A stretch of 64,000 nt of DNA from VRUE01 sp963844395 (lineage in GTDB: Bacteria; Actinomycetota; Thermoleophilia; Solirubrobacterales; 70-9). The notes beneath the pieces were generated by a model. It did not search any database. It was not told the origin of the DNA and worked only from the letters and a program-made list of their open reading frames with translations. The translations under genes were made by a program, and so were the position numbers. Within the stretch, counting starts at the first letter, position 1, and the number at the start of each line of letters is the position of its first letter. Where the stretch lies: contig CAWJNX010000002.1 in assembly GCA_963844395.1 (NCBI GenBank), positions 248,001-312,000 on the forward strand, in the 5' to 3' direction. This document shows positions 25,897-33,019 of the stretch, piece by piece.

Positions 25897-26886
25897 TTGA
25901 GCGCACCCGAGATTCGCATCGACCAGCTGACCGGGCTGAGGACGATCCTCGCGCCTGGTCGGGCCGATCGTCCTGAGGGGTTCAAGCGGCCTGCGAGCGA
26001 GGACAAGGGCGCGGAGGATTGCCCGTTTTGCGAGGGGCAGGAGGAGCGGACGCCGCCCGAGGTCTATGCGGTGCGACCGGAGGGCGGCGGGGCGGACACG
26101 CCGGGCTGGACTAGCCGGGTCGTGCCGAACCTGTACCCGGCGCTGGGCGACGGCATCGACGAGGCGCGACCCGACAGCGCCCCCGACCTCTTCGCCTCAC
26201 GCCCGGCCGTCGGCGGCCACGAGGTAATCGTCAACGCTCCCGAGCACGTCACCGCGATGGCAGAGCTGAGCGAGGAGCGCTTCGCCGGCGCGGTGGAGAC
26301 CTGGCGCGAGCGGATGCGCGCCCACTCCGATACCGCCTACGTGCAACTCGTCGTCAACGAGGGAGCCGGGGCGGGCGCATCGCTGCCCCATACGCATGCG
26401 CAGCTCTACGCGCTCCCCTTCGTGCCGGCGGCGGTGGCGCGGGAGCGCGAGCGAGCCGGTGCCTACGCCGAACGCACCACCGGCGGCGGCCTGCTCGCCG
26501 ACGTGCTGGTCGAGGAGGTGCGGCGGCGCGAGCGCCTCGTGGCGATCGACGACGAGGCGGCGCTGATCTGCCCCTGGGCCTCGCGCTCGCCCTACGAGCT
26601 GCGGGTCGTTCCCCGCAGCCCGGCGCCAAGCTTCGCCGACGATGGCGCGGGTGCCGCGATGCTCCACACCGCCCTCCGCCTCCTCGCCGAGCGCTTCGAC
26701 GGCTCGCCCGAGCTGAACCTCTGGATCCGCACCGCCCCCCGCGGCGCCGAGCACTTCCACTGGCACATCGATGTAGCCCCCCGCCTCACCACCAAGGCCG
26801 GCTTCGAGTTCGGCACCGGTGTCGACATCAACGTTTACCCGCCGGAGCGGGCGGCGGCGGACCTGCGCGACGCACTTCGCGATTAA
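25897..26886 (+). CDS. galT: Galactose-1-phosphate uridylyltransferase family protein
   Basis: The 329-residue HIT-superfamily protein has the zinc-type CPFCEGQEERTPPE block, RVVPNLYPAL and VGGHEVIVNAPEHV. The nucleotidyl-transfer HxH motif is present as ASLPHTHAQLYALPFVP. Two further His motifs lie in the second half (FHWHIDVAPRL). GalT swaps UMP between glucose-1-P and galactose-1-P; some family members are ADP-glucose or other sugar-nucleotide phosphorylases, so substrate is likely but not proven. The start is probably TTG 25897, just 12 bp after the SPFH gene. No other Leloir genes are near. Confidence 0.85.
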   Translation: MSAPEIRIDQLTGLRTILAPGRADRPEGFKRPASEDKGAEDCPFCEGQEERTPPEVYAVRPEGGGADTPGWTSRVVPNLYPALGDGIDEARPDSAPDLFASRPAVGGHEVIVNAPEHVTAMAELSEERFAGAVETWRERMRAHSDTAYVQLVVNEGAGAGASLPHTHAQLYALPFVPAAVARERERAGAYAERTTGGGLLADVLVEEVRRRERLVAIDDEAALICPWASRSPYELRVVPRSPAPSFADDGAGAAMLHTALRLLAERFDGSPELNLWIRTAPRGAEHFHWHIDVAPRLTTKAGFEFGTGVDINVYPPERAAADLRDALRD

Positions 26887-26889
26887 GTC

Positions 26890-26937
26890 CGGTCGGCGCC
26901 CTCGGGCGAGTCTCAGTACGAGCTTGAGGGCGGACCG
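26890..26937. terminator. Inverted repeat between convergent galT and small membrane-protein gene
   Basis: CGGTC plus CGCCCTC (26890-26903) pairs with GAGGGCGGACCG (26926-26937) with a 2-nt bulge and a 22-nt loop. It lies at the convergent ends of both genes, suiting a bidirectional transcript end, but there is no T-run. Confidence 0.4.
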
Positions 26938-27368
26938 ATCCGGCCATCGAAGCATAGCTGCGAGAGAACTTCGTTATTCCAGCGCCCGCATTCGATCAGC
27001 AGCTGAAGATCGATACCCGGCTGCGGCCGGGGTTCGGCCGGCGGCGTCGAGATCAATTCCTCTCCCGTCCGTTCGTAGGTCTCCGACCCCCCCTCGGGCA
27101 ATTTGACCGTGGCCTTGACCGTCTCGTTCGGCTGCTCCACAACCTTCGATACGAACGCGGCGCAAGCGGCGGGCAAGGCGACGCTGCTGAAGACGGCGGC
27201 TGCCGAAGCCTCTCGATGTGCGGCTACCGTCAGAGCCGCTAAGCCGCCGGTGGTGAGCGCACATGAGGCGGTCCCGGTGCTTTTGTCTTGCGTCGCCACG
27301 AAGATGCCGCCAACAAGGAGCCCAACGACGACAAGCGCAAGCCCACCGTGCTTCGCCTCCCATTTCAT
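26913..27368 (-). CDS. Small single-pass membrane/exported protein of unknown function
   Basis: This is a 151-residue protein. The N-terminal segment LALVVVGLLVGGIFVATQ is a membrane anchor or signal. The middle is Ala-rich, and the C-terminal part has PRPQPGIDLQLLIECGRW and VLSQLCFDGRIG with two Cys. I recognise no domain. It is convergent with galT and reads away from the 27483 gene. Coding potential is supported by an intact frame and GC-skewed third positions only. Confidence 0.5.
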   Translation of the reverse strand: MKWEAKHGGLALVVVGLLVGGIFVATQDKSTGTASCALTTGGLAALTVAAHREASAAAVFSSVALPAACAAFVSKVVEQPNETVKATVKLPEGGSETYERTGEELISTPPAEPRPQPGIDLQLLIECGRWNNEVLSQLCFDGRIGPPSSSY

Positions 27369-27482
27369 GTCGAGACCCTATGCGCAAACTTGCACTGAAT
27401 GCAACTCATCTCCTCAGCGACCTGACGAGGACTTCGAGTACCGGCGTACAGGCGTATTCACCCTCATCTGCAAGGAGGCGAG

Positions 27483-28148
27483 GTGGTCATTTGCCTGAGT
27501 GCCATGGGTAGGCTCTCTGCGGTGACCCCCAACCCTCGCCCGATCCCGCGCTTCATTGCCGACTCGACGCAGGAGGGGATTCCGCACGGGCGGTTCGCCG
27601 AGCGCCTGACCGCGGAGTTTCGCAAGGCCTGCGAGGGGATCGAGGATCTGCCCGACGAAGTCGAGATCCCGGCCGAGGCCGAGTGGTTCCCGGAGCGGGC
27701 CTGGGGGGGGAAGGTCTGGGTGCCGTGGACGGCGCGGGCGACGGGAGCAGAGGGGACGCTGGAGCTGTTCGGCCACGTCTCCTACGTGCTGCCGGAGGGC
27801 GGGGACCCCAGCGACTTCCGAGCCACCGCCGATTTCACCGACGTCCTCGCCGAGGACAACGCCGACTGGCGGATCGACCTAAACGACGACGTGATCGGTC
27901 GCTGGCGCGGGGAGAACGGCCGCGCCGGCAAGGTCACCCTGGTCTGGGGCCGCCCTCTGGTTCGCGGCGCCGTCGCCGCCACCGCCGAGCTCGACGAGGA
28001 GACGGTGGACCAGGAAGCGATCTCCGACGAACGCTTCACCCTGATCGCCCTTGACGCCCTCGAGGCCTACGGCGACGACGTCTTCATGCGGGTAAAGCTC
28101 TGGAGCCGCCGTGCCCAGGAGCTGGCCTCGGAGAGTCTCTACGCCTAG
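27483..28148 (+). CDS. Conserved hypothetical protein
   Basis: The 221-residue acidic soluble protein contains IPRFIADSTQEGIPHGRFAERLTAEFRKACEG and FGHVSYVLPEGGDPSDFRATADFTDVLAEDNADW. The second half is WRGENGRAGKVTLVWGRPLVRGAVAATAELDEETVDQEAIS. It looks like a well-ordered alpha/beta protein, but I cannot name the family. An AGGAGG site precedes GTG 27483; ATG 27504 is an alternative in the same frame. The stop codon shares bases with a possible small reverse-strand gene. Confidence 0.65.
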   Translation: MVICLSAMGRLSAVTPNPRPIPRFIADSTQEGIPHGRFAERLTAEFRKACEGIEDLPDEVEIPAEAEWFPERAWGGKVWVPWTARATGAEGTLELFGHVSYVLPEGGDPSDFRATADFTDVLAEDNADWRIDLNDDVIGRWRGENGRAGKVTLVWGRPLVRGAVAATAELDEETVDQEAISDERFTLIALDALEAYGDDVFMRVKLWSRRAQELASESLYA

Positions 28149-28267
28149 CCTTCCGGTTCGGAGAGCGCTTGCCGCAGGCGCGCCGAGCGTTCCGCGAGGA
28201 TCTCGTCGATCCGGTCGAGGACCGGACGGTCCTGGAAATCGGCAACCGTTCGGACAAAAATAGCCAT
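28145..28267 (-). CDS. Possible 40-aa small protein
   Basis: An ATG at 28267 opens a frame reading MAIFVRTVADFQDRPVLDRI, then a charged helix ending in EPEG before a TAG that overlaps the stop of the opposite gene. The open frame continues upstream for about 20 more charged residues without a clear start. Composition is protein-like and helical. It may be the remnant or C-terminus of a regulator. No family recognised; weak call. Confidence 0.3.
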   Translation of the reverse strand: MAIFVRTVADFQDRPVLDRIDEILAERSARLRQALSEPEG

Positions 28268-28339
28268 CGAACGGTCGGGAGAAGCTTCTTCATCCCGTTC
28301 GGGCAAATCCTTGCGTCTTGCTAGAAATTCTCAGGCTGA

Positions 28340-28357
28340 TTTTCCCGTTAGGGAAAA
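28340..28357. promoter_or_regulatory. 18-bp palindrome upstream of the toxin-antitoxin-like pair
   Basis: TTTTCCC and GGGAAAA flank GTTA, giving a perfect 7-bp palindrome 48 bp before the small gene at 28406. The location suits an autoregulatory operator for the pair downstream. Confidence 0.4.
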
Positions 28358-28405
28358 GCGAGCCAGCAAAGCCAGCGCTGCCCTGGCCTCCGATACCGTG
28401 TCCCA

Positions 28406-28582
28406 ATGGGAACAATCCGGCAAGCAAGGGGGACGCCGCGGGTTTCCGCGGCAGCAGCCGAGGAAGTGCGGATAAAGCGCCTTCGTGAAGACGCCCGGCG
28501 TCCGATGAGCGTGAATCTGGCCGAGACCATCGCCTTGAGCCACATGCTCCTCCAGATGGCCGGCGCAGCGCGACGCCGGTGA
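28406..28582 (+). CDS. Small 58-aa partner of nucleotidyltransferase (antitoxin-like)
   Basis: An ATG at 28406 opens a 58-residue helical protein: MGTIRQARGTPRVSAAAAEE, then VRIKRLREDARRP and VNLAETIALSHMLLQMAGAARRR. It overlaps the next gene by 4 bp (GTGA), indicating translational coupling. Short helical proteins of this kind precede nucleotidyltransferase genes in several actinobacterial two-gene modules, so an antitoxin or partner role is inferred. A palindrome upstream (28340-28357) fits autoregulation. Confidence 0.6.
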   Translation: MGTIRQARGTPRVSAAAAEEVRIKRLREDARRPMSVNLAETIALSHMLLQMAGAARRR

Positions 28583-29056
28583 GCGCGCCTGCTTTCGATC
28601 AAATCCTTCGCCGACTGACGGATGCGGAAGTCAGGTTCGTAGTCGTAGGTGGACTTGCTCTGGGGGCCTGGGGAGTAGTCCGCGGTACGAAGGACGTCGA
28701 ACATCGTCGTCGCGTCAGATCCCAAGAACCTCAGGCGAGTGGCGGAAGTAGCCGTGGAAATTCACGGACATGTGCAAACCGGCGAATCCTTCTTCAGTAG
28801 CCAACTGTCGATCACGGGCCAACTAGCTCATGGTGAGCAGGTGACTATTGAGACCGATCTAGGCCGACTGGACGTGGTCCAAGGCCTTGACGGCGTACCG
28901 TCCTACGAGGAGCTAGATGCCCGCTCGACGAAAGCGGAGATCCTCGGCGTCAGCGTGGCAGTCTGTTCGCTCGAGGACCTGAAGGCGATGAAGCAAGCCG
29001 CCGGCAGGACCCGCGATCTGGCCGACCTAGAGGACCTCGATGCGGCCGGCCGATAG
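28579..29056 (+). CDS. Nucleotidyltransferase-fold protein (one frameshift)
   Basis: The GTG at 28579 starts SAPAFDQILRRLTDAEVRFVVVGGLALGAWGVVRGTKDVD. The GGLALGAWGxxRGTKDxD block is the pol-beta nucleotidyltransferase signature of the AbiEii/DUF6036-like family, with the metal-binding Asp at TKDVDIVV. After one extra A near 28699 the next frame gives IVVASDPKNLRRVAEVAVEIHG, LDVVQGLDGVPSYEELDARS and LEDLKAMKQAAGRTRDLADLEDL, also typical of the family. Full length is about 158 residues. With the coupled 58-aa gene it resembles a toxin-antitoxin or mobile defence module. The break may be an assembly error, because both halves are well conserved. Confidence 0.75.
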
Positions 29057-29074
29057 CTCTACGATTGGCCTCCG

Positions 29075-29148
<74 letters not shown>

Positions 29149-29235
29149 CTTCTCAAAGCCACTTTCAGAGCCAAAGTTGGCGCCAGCTTGTCCTACCCAC
29201 AGGCGAGCCCGTGCCTGCGCCTGGGGATAGAGCTA

Positions 29236-30369
29236 TCACGTCTCCTCCTGCCAACTTTTCAGATGCCTGTCAACGTCGCTCTGGGTTATTGGATTCCAGG
29301 CCCAAGTCAGAACCGCCCAGGCCGATGCGGCGGCAACTACGACACCGACGCCCACGTCGATCGCGGTGCTTGCCTCGAACACCCCCATGGTGACCGCGAT
29401 GCTTCCCCAGGTTGCCAGTCCAGCCGCAGCGATTCCCAGGCAAACCCAGCGCGCACGCGAAACCGCCAGATCTCGAAAAGCTTCATGCTCGTTTCGACGA
29501 TAACCAACCGGGACTGGAACGAGGGGACGCCGTCCTCGGGCCCAGCCGACAACGATCGCCCACATGATCACCCCAAGGCCAAAGAAGGCGAGGACGAAGA
29601 GCCATTGGCCGCGAGCGTCATCGGGAATCACATTGCCCGCCGACTCGACAAGGTCTGAGTTTGCGCCCAGCGAAAGGAGTGCCGCCACCGCGACACCGAG
29701 CAGGGTGGCGAGGATCAGGCCGATTGCCGCGGCGACGACTATTTCGACCGAGCGCCGCTGGGCCTCGAAGTCGTGCCGCAACCCGGCCACCTCCCGCTGA
29801 AGGTGGTTCAGGTCCTCGATGAATCCCAGCCCTTCCTTCAGGCTCTGGGGGTCGTCCCAGACATTTGGCACCGGCCCAACCGGATCGGTCTCCTTCGCCA
29901 GCGGTAGGAACTGAATCGAAGCGATTGCGGTTTTCCCTGGTTGAAGCGCGACCGGCCGTGGGCCGAGGTTGGCGAGTCGGAAATGAAGGCGCCCGTCGCC
30001 GCTCGGGCCCGTGGTGAAACCTGGGTTGACGATCAGGCCGGTCAGCGAGAGGATGCCTTCGCGTGAGAGATCGCCCTTGATCGACATGTTGCCGACCAGA
30101 TCTCGCGGCATGTGGAGTTGCTCGCGGGTGCTGACGAAAACCGTCTGCCCAGGGTCCAGCAGGATCAGGCTGGTGTACGGGGTCTTGCTGTCTGCCCGAA
30201 CCACCCTTCCGTTTGGCAACACCATCCCGGCCTCGGCCATTCTCAGGTCGTACTTGGCGCCATGGACCTGGTCCTCGTCGAAGTGACGGATCAGGGGCTC
30301 GGCCTGGTCCGCCGTGCAGCGCCCGAGAATCTCCTCCTTGCAGAGAACCGCCCCCGCCGTTGCGCTCAT
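29236..30369 (-). CDS. dCTP deaminase/dUTPase-fold head fused to four membrane helices
   Basis: The 377-residue protein has an N-terminal domain (about 1-185) with the Dcd/dUTPase trimer fold: HGAKYDLRMAEAGMVLPNG, VFVSTREQLHMPRDLVGNMSIKGDLSREGI and VNPGF, then GDGRLHFRLANLGPRPVALQPGKTAIASIQFLPL. Aligned by eye to E. coli dCTP deaminase (GCIVLEFYNSG), the catalytic Glu is replaced by Arg (LHFRLANLG), so deaminase activity is doubtful and ligand sensing more likely. A coiled segment (LNHLQREVAGLRHDFEAQRRSVE) leads to four hydrophobic helices (IVVAAAIGLILATLLGVAVAAL, WLFVLAFFGLGVIMWAIVVG, WVCLGIAAAGLATWGSIAV, GVGVVVAAASAWAVLTW). It overlaps the thyA-like stop by ATGA. A nucleotide-gated membrane effector is inferred. 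Confidence 0.8.
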   Translation of the reverse strand: MSATAGAVLCKEEILGRCTADQAEPLIRHFDEDQVHGAKYDLRMAEAGMVLPNGRVVRADSKTPYTSLILLDPGQTVFVSTREQLHMPRDLVGNMSIKGDLSREGILSLTGLIVNPGFTTGPSGDGRLHFRLANLGPRPVALQPGKTAIASIQFLPLAKETDPVGPVPNVWDDPQSLKEGLGFIEDLNHLQREVAGLRHDFEAQRRSVEIVVAAAIGLILATLLGVAVAALLSLGANSDLVESAGNVIPDDARGQWLFVLAFFGLGVIMWAIVVGWARGRRPLVPVPVGYRRNEHEAFRDLAVSRARWVCLGIAAAGLATWGSIAVTMGVFEASTAIDVGVGVVVAAASAWAVLTWAWNPITQSDVDRHLKSWQEET

Positions 30370-31331
30370 GCCCTCGTCTGACTTTGGGTCGCCTCGCGCT
30401 CGCGACCGATCGCGTGGCTTCGCAGCACCGCAGCGAAGTGCCCGTGCAGCTCACGATCGTCTTGCAACCAGCGCGGCAACTCGATCTCCGACACTGACCT
30501 TTCAGCACTGACGACCGTCTCGCGCAACGCTCGCTCGTAGCTCTGCAGCTCTGCGAGTCGCCCCTCGGGATCCGATCCCACCGGTGGCAGGGATACCGAC
30601 TCCGGTGGCTGCGCGAGCACCCGTTCGGCGAGCTCGATCTCATCGGTGTAGATGTGGAAGGAATTGGCGATCCAATGCTGGGGGCCGGGCGTGACGCCGA
30701 GCAACGCGGCAATCCATACCTGCAGCGTTGCCATCAGACTGACGTCGTAGGGGAGCACCATCAGCGCTGATTGGGAGCGCATCGTCGTCATCGCCTCCAA
30801 CCTGCCTTCCCGAATCGCGAACTGAATTGCCGTCGCGCACGGGAAGTCCCGCGAAGGCTCCCGACCGTCCCCCGGTTCGGCGAAGACGACCTGGGCTCGC
30901 CGCGAGCTCGGGTCGCGGCGTAGCAGTCCGATCGCCCGTTGCAACTGGTCGCCGCCACTGACCCTCATCCGCGCCCCGAACGCCGCCGCAAGCCGGGTGC
31001 CGTCATCGGAGAAGGCCCGGCCGTGGCTGTTGTAGTAACTGATCCGTTCGAGTCGATCCGAGCCGGCCATCGCCCAGAGCCATTGCCCGACCACGTAGCC
31101 TTCCCGCGGCTCCCGCGCCCCGCCCGCGAGCAGACAAGCGCGCGGGTCGGCGATCGTGAACAGATGAGGGCCGAGCTCGATGGTCGCTCTCGACCCTTGG
31201 CCGAACGAGGAGCCGACCGAGGTCTCCTCCCGCACGCCCGCGACCCGCCGGCCGTTCCCTAGGAGATCCCGCAGGCCCTCGAGGTAGGCAGCCGCAAAGC
31301 TCTCGTGCTCGTGTCCACGTGTGGCACTCAT
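30366..31331 (-). CDS. Thymidylate synthase/dCMP hydroxymethylase-like protein
   Basis: This 321-residue protein has the thymidylate synthase fold. RISYYNSHGRAFSDDGTRLAAAFGARMR matches the N-terminal SDDG block. RDFPCATAIQFAIREGRLEAMTTMRSQSALMVLPYDVSLM holds the catalytic Cys (PC), the phosphate-binding Arg-Ser and the pyrimidine-recognition site. IANSFHIYTDEIELAERVL matches the GDxHIYxNH block. The usual LPFN reads LPYD: Asn to Asp at this position distinguishes dCMP-using enzymes such as T4 dCMP hydroxymethylase from dUMP-using ThyA. The substrate is therefore probably a cytosine nucleotide. It is coupled by ATGA to the membrane protein downstream, and 34 bp separate it from the MazG-like gene. 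Confidence 0.8.
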   Translation of the reverse strand: MSATRGHEHESFAAAYLEGLRDLLGNGRRVAGVREETSVGSSFGQGSRATIELGPHLFTIADPRACLLAGGAREPREGYVVGQWLWAMAGSDRLERISYYNSHGRAFSDDGTRLAAAFGARMRVSGGDQLQRAIGLLRRDPSSRRAQVVFAEPGDGREPSRDFPCATAIQFAIREGRLEAMTTMRSQSALMVLPYDVSLMATLQVWIAALLGVTPGPQHWIANSFHIYTDEIELAERVLAQPPESVSLPPVGSDPEGRLAELQSYERALRETVVSAERSVSEIELPRWLQDDRELHGHFAAVLRSHAIGREREATQSQTRA

Positions 31332-31365
31332 GCGTACATCACCACCGCCCAAGGTAGCGCTGGAA

Positions 31366-31704
31366 CTACGCGGATAGTCGTTCCGTCGTCTGATCGGACG
31401 ACTGGTAGCGCTCGAGCGCCATCCGCACGCCGTCCTCAACGTCGAGGCCCACCTGATCGCCGAAGTGGATCAAGTCGCAGATCAGGTTCGCAACTCGCGC
31501 ATTCAGCGCCGCCCCCCGCACCTCATGCCCCCATGCATCGCGCAGATGGCAGCCCTGCACTTCGATCGAGGTGGAGAGATTGTCGGGGCCAAATGCACCT
31601 CCGAATCGTCGCTGGCCTCGAACCGTGCGCAGCGCCATGACCAGCTCGTTCCAGCACAACGACTCGGTCTGCACCGCCTTCAGATGTCGGTTGTTCGCGC
31701 TCAC
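31366..31704 (-). CDS. MazG-like nucleotide pyrophosphatase family protein (degenerate)
   Basis: The 112-residue helical protein starts at GTG 31704. The C-terminal ARVANLICDLIHFGDQVGLDVEDGVRMALERYQ strongly resembles the last helices of MazG-type all-alpha NTP pyrophosphatases (DxxxxLxxLADxLGxDLExAVxxKxxxN). The usual EExxE metal site is not clear: the stretch STSIEVQGCHLRDAWGHEV has one matching Glu, so activity may be altered. MazG proteins hydrolyse (d)NTPs to monophosphates, which would suit the nucleotide cluster. The call depends on the C-terminal similarity and context. Confidence 0.5.
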   Translation of the reverse strand: MSANNRHLKAVQTESLCWNELVMALRTVRGQRRFGGAFGPDNLSTSIEVQGCHLRDAWGHEVRGAALNARVANLICDLIHFGDQVGLDVEDGVRMALERYQSSDQTTERLSA

Positions 31705-31775
31705 CGGCCCACCCCCATTCGCTTGCCTGGAAGCTACATCCGGCCGCGGACAAGCACCGGGGTCGAGTTCGCGAT

Positions 31776-32405
31776 TTACGGATAATGCTTCAGTACCCCG
31801 ACCGCGGCCTCGAAGACCTCCTCTGGCGCCCCCTCCGAGTTGATCCGCACCAACCGCGAACGGTCCTCGAACGGCTGGGCCAACTTCTCGACCGGCTCGT
31901 GCAGCCGGCGCCGCTTTAGCGCCCCGGGCTTATCGTCCTCTCGCTGTTCGAGCTTCGCCCCATTGGCCACGTGCTCGCAGGGCGCCGGCATCTCCTTGCT
32001 CGTCACCAGTGAGCACTCGCCGCAGCGATAGCGCCCGCTGATCCTCTCGTCGCGGATCGCCGGCAGGCATTCGAGCAGAAGCGCAAGGTCAATCGATCCT
32101 GCGGGCAGCAGCGCCTCGGTCATCTCAATCTCTCCGTTCGTCTTCGGAAAACCATCGAGGACGACAATCTCACCCGCATCTATCGACGCAATTCGCTCCT
32201 TCAGGAGGCAGTGGGTGAAGCGGGGATCGGCGCGGTTGCCGGCGTCCTTCTTGGCCTTGATCTGCTCCCAGTTCTCACGTTCCTCGCGGATGTAGCGGTC
32301 GAGCAGGGCGCTGCCGCTGATGTAGGTCGCGACACCGGCCACCTCCAGGTGCTGGCCCAGGGTCGTCTTGCCCGCGCCCGGTTCTCCGAGAAGCGTGATC
32401 CACAT
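31776..32405 (-). CDS. Adenylate kinase-like nucleoside monophosphate kinase
   Basis: The 209-residue protein begins MWITLLGEPGAGKTTLGQHL, a P-loop. An NMP-binding region with SGSALLDRYIREE follows, then IVVLDGFPKTNGEIEM, matching the DGFPR block of adenylate kinases. A LID-like segment has GRYRCGECSLVTSKEMPAPCEH with Cys residues suited to zinc, and the tail ends LVRINSEGAPEEVFEAAVGVL. Because sequences around the NMP site diverge from AMP-specific Adk, it may phosphorylate another nucleotide. It is the first gene of the leftward nucleotide operon and divergent from the Nudix gene. Confidence 0.75.
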   Translation of the reverse strand: MWITLLGEPGAGKTTLGQHLEVAGVATYISGSALLDRYIREERENWEQIKAKKDAGNRADPRFTHCLLKERIASIDAGEIVVLDGFPKTNGEIEMTEALLPAGSIDLALLLECLPAIRDERISGRYRCGECSLVTSKEMPAPCEHVANGAKLEQREDDKPGALKRRRLHEPVEKLAQPFEDRSRLVRINSEGAPEEVFEAAVGVLKHYP

Positions 32406-32473
32406 GCCAAGATGTTCCTGCAAAGCCCGCTGTGGAGACAATTGCCCCAGCACATCTCTCCAGGGATCGTTCT

Positions 32474-32875
32474 ATGTCTGACGGCAAACCAGTGACGAAG
32501 ATCGGTCTGGCGCTGATCAGAAATGGTCACGTCCTACTTGTTCGCCGCAGCGGTGACCCCTTCCTCATTCTTCCGGGTGGTAAGCCCCATGCAGGGGAGA
32601 GCGACATCGAGGCACTGCGGCGCGAGATAGAGGAGGAGCTCTCCTGCCGACTGGATGAGTTGACCCTCAGACACCTCGGTGACTACGAGGACGAGCTGGT
32701 CGATGATTCCCAACGCAAGGTGAATGTCCGCCTCTACGTCGGAGAGCTGAGTGGAACGCCGCGGCCTTCAGCCGAGATCGGAGAGCTCGTCTGGCACCCC
32801 ATCGGGGATCGCGAGGAGCGAAGTCTTGCACCGAGTCTTCGAAATCAGATCCTTGGCGACCTCGCTCGCACATAG
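32474..32875 (+). CDS. Nudix hydrolase
   Basis: The 133-residue protein starts KIGLALIRNGHVLLVRRSGDPFLILPGG. The Nudix box is complete: GGKPHAGESDIEALRREIEEEL, with the REIEEE core, followed by FVGEL-like RLYVGELSGTP and EIGELVWHPIGD. This form resembles MutT-like NTP or nucleotide-sugar hydrolases. It is divergent from the NMP kinase-like gene with 68 bp between the starts, so a shared control region with that operon is likely. Substrate unknown. Confidence 0.85.
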   Translation: MSDGKPVTKIGLALIRNGHVLLVRRSGDPFLILPGGKPHAGESDIEALRREIEEELSCRLDELTLRHLGDYEDELVDDSQRKVNVRLYVGELSGTPRPSAEIGELVWHPIGDREERSLAPSLRNQILGDLART

Positions 32876-33019
32876 GTCGATATCGGAGTATCCCGACGCG
32901 TTCTGTATGGGTCAGTTCCCAGGGGCGCCCTCACTACCTGATCGGCTCTGCCGCTCAGGAGCGAAACTTCTCGCCGATGGTCGGCGGCGCTGCGATTTAG
33001 GACGAGGGGGAATGACCGC

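Noticed and set aside
28331..28725. Minus-strand open frames opposite the small gene and nucleotidyltransferase
   Set aside because: They show no recognisable motifs and are opposite a coupled, motif-bearing gene pair.
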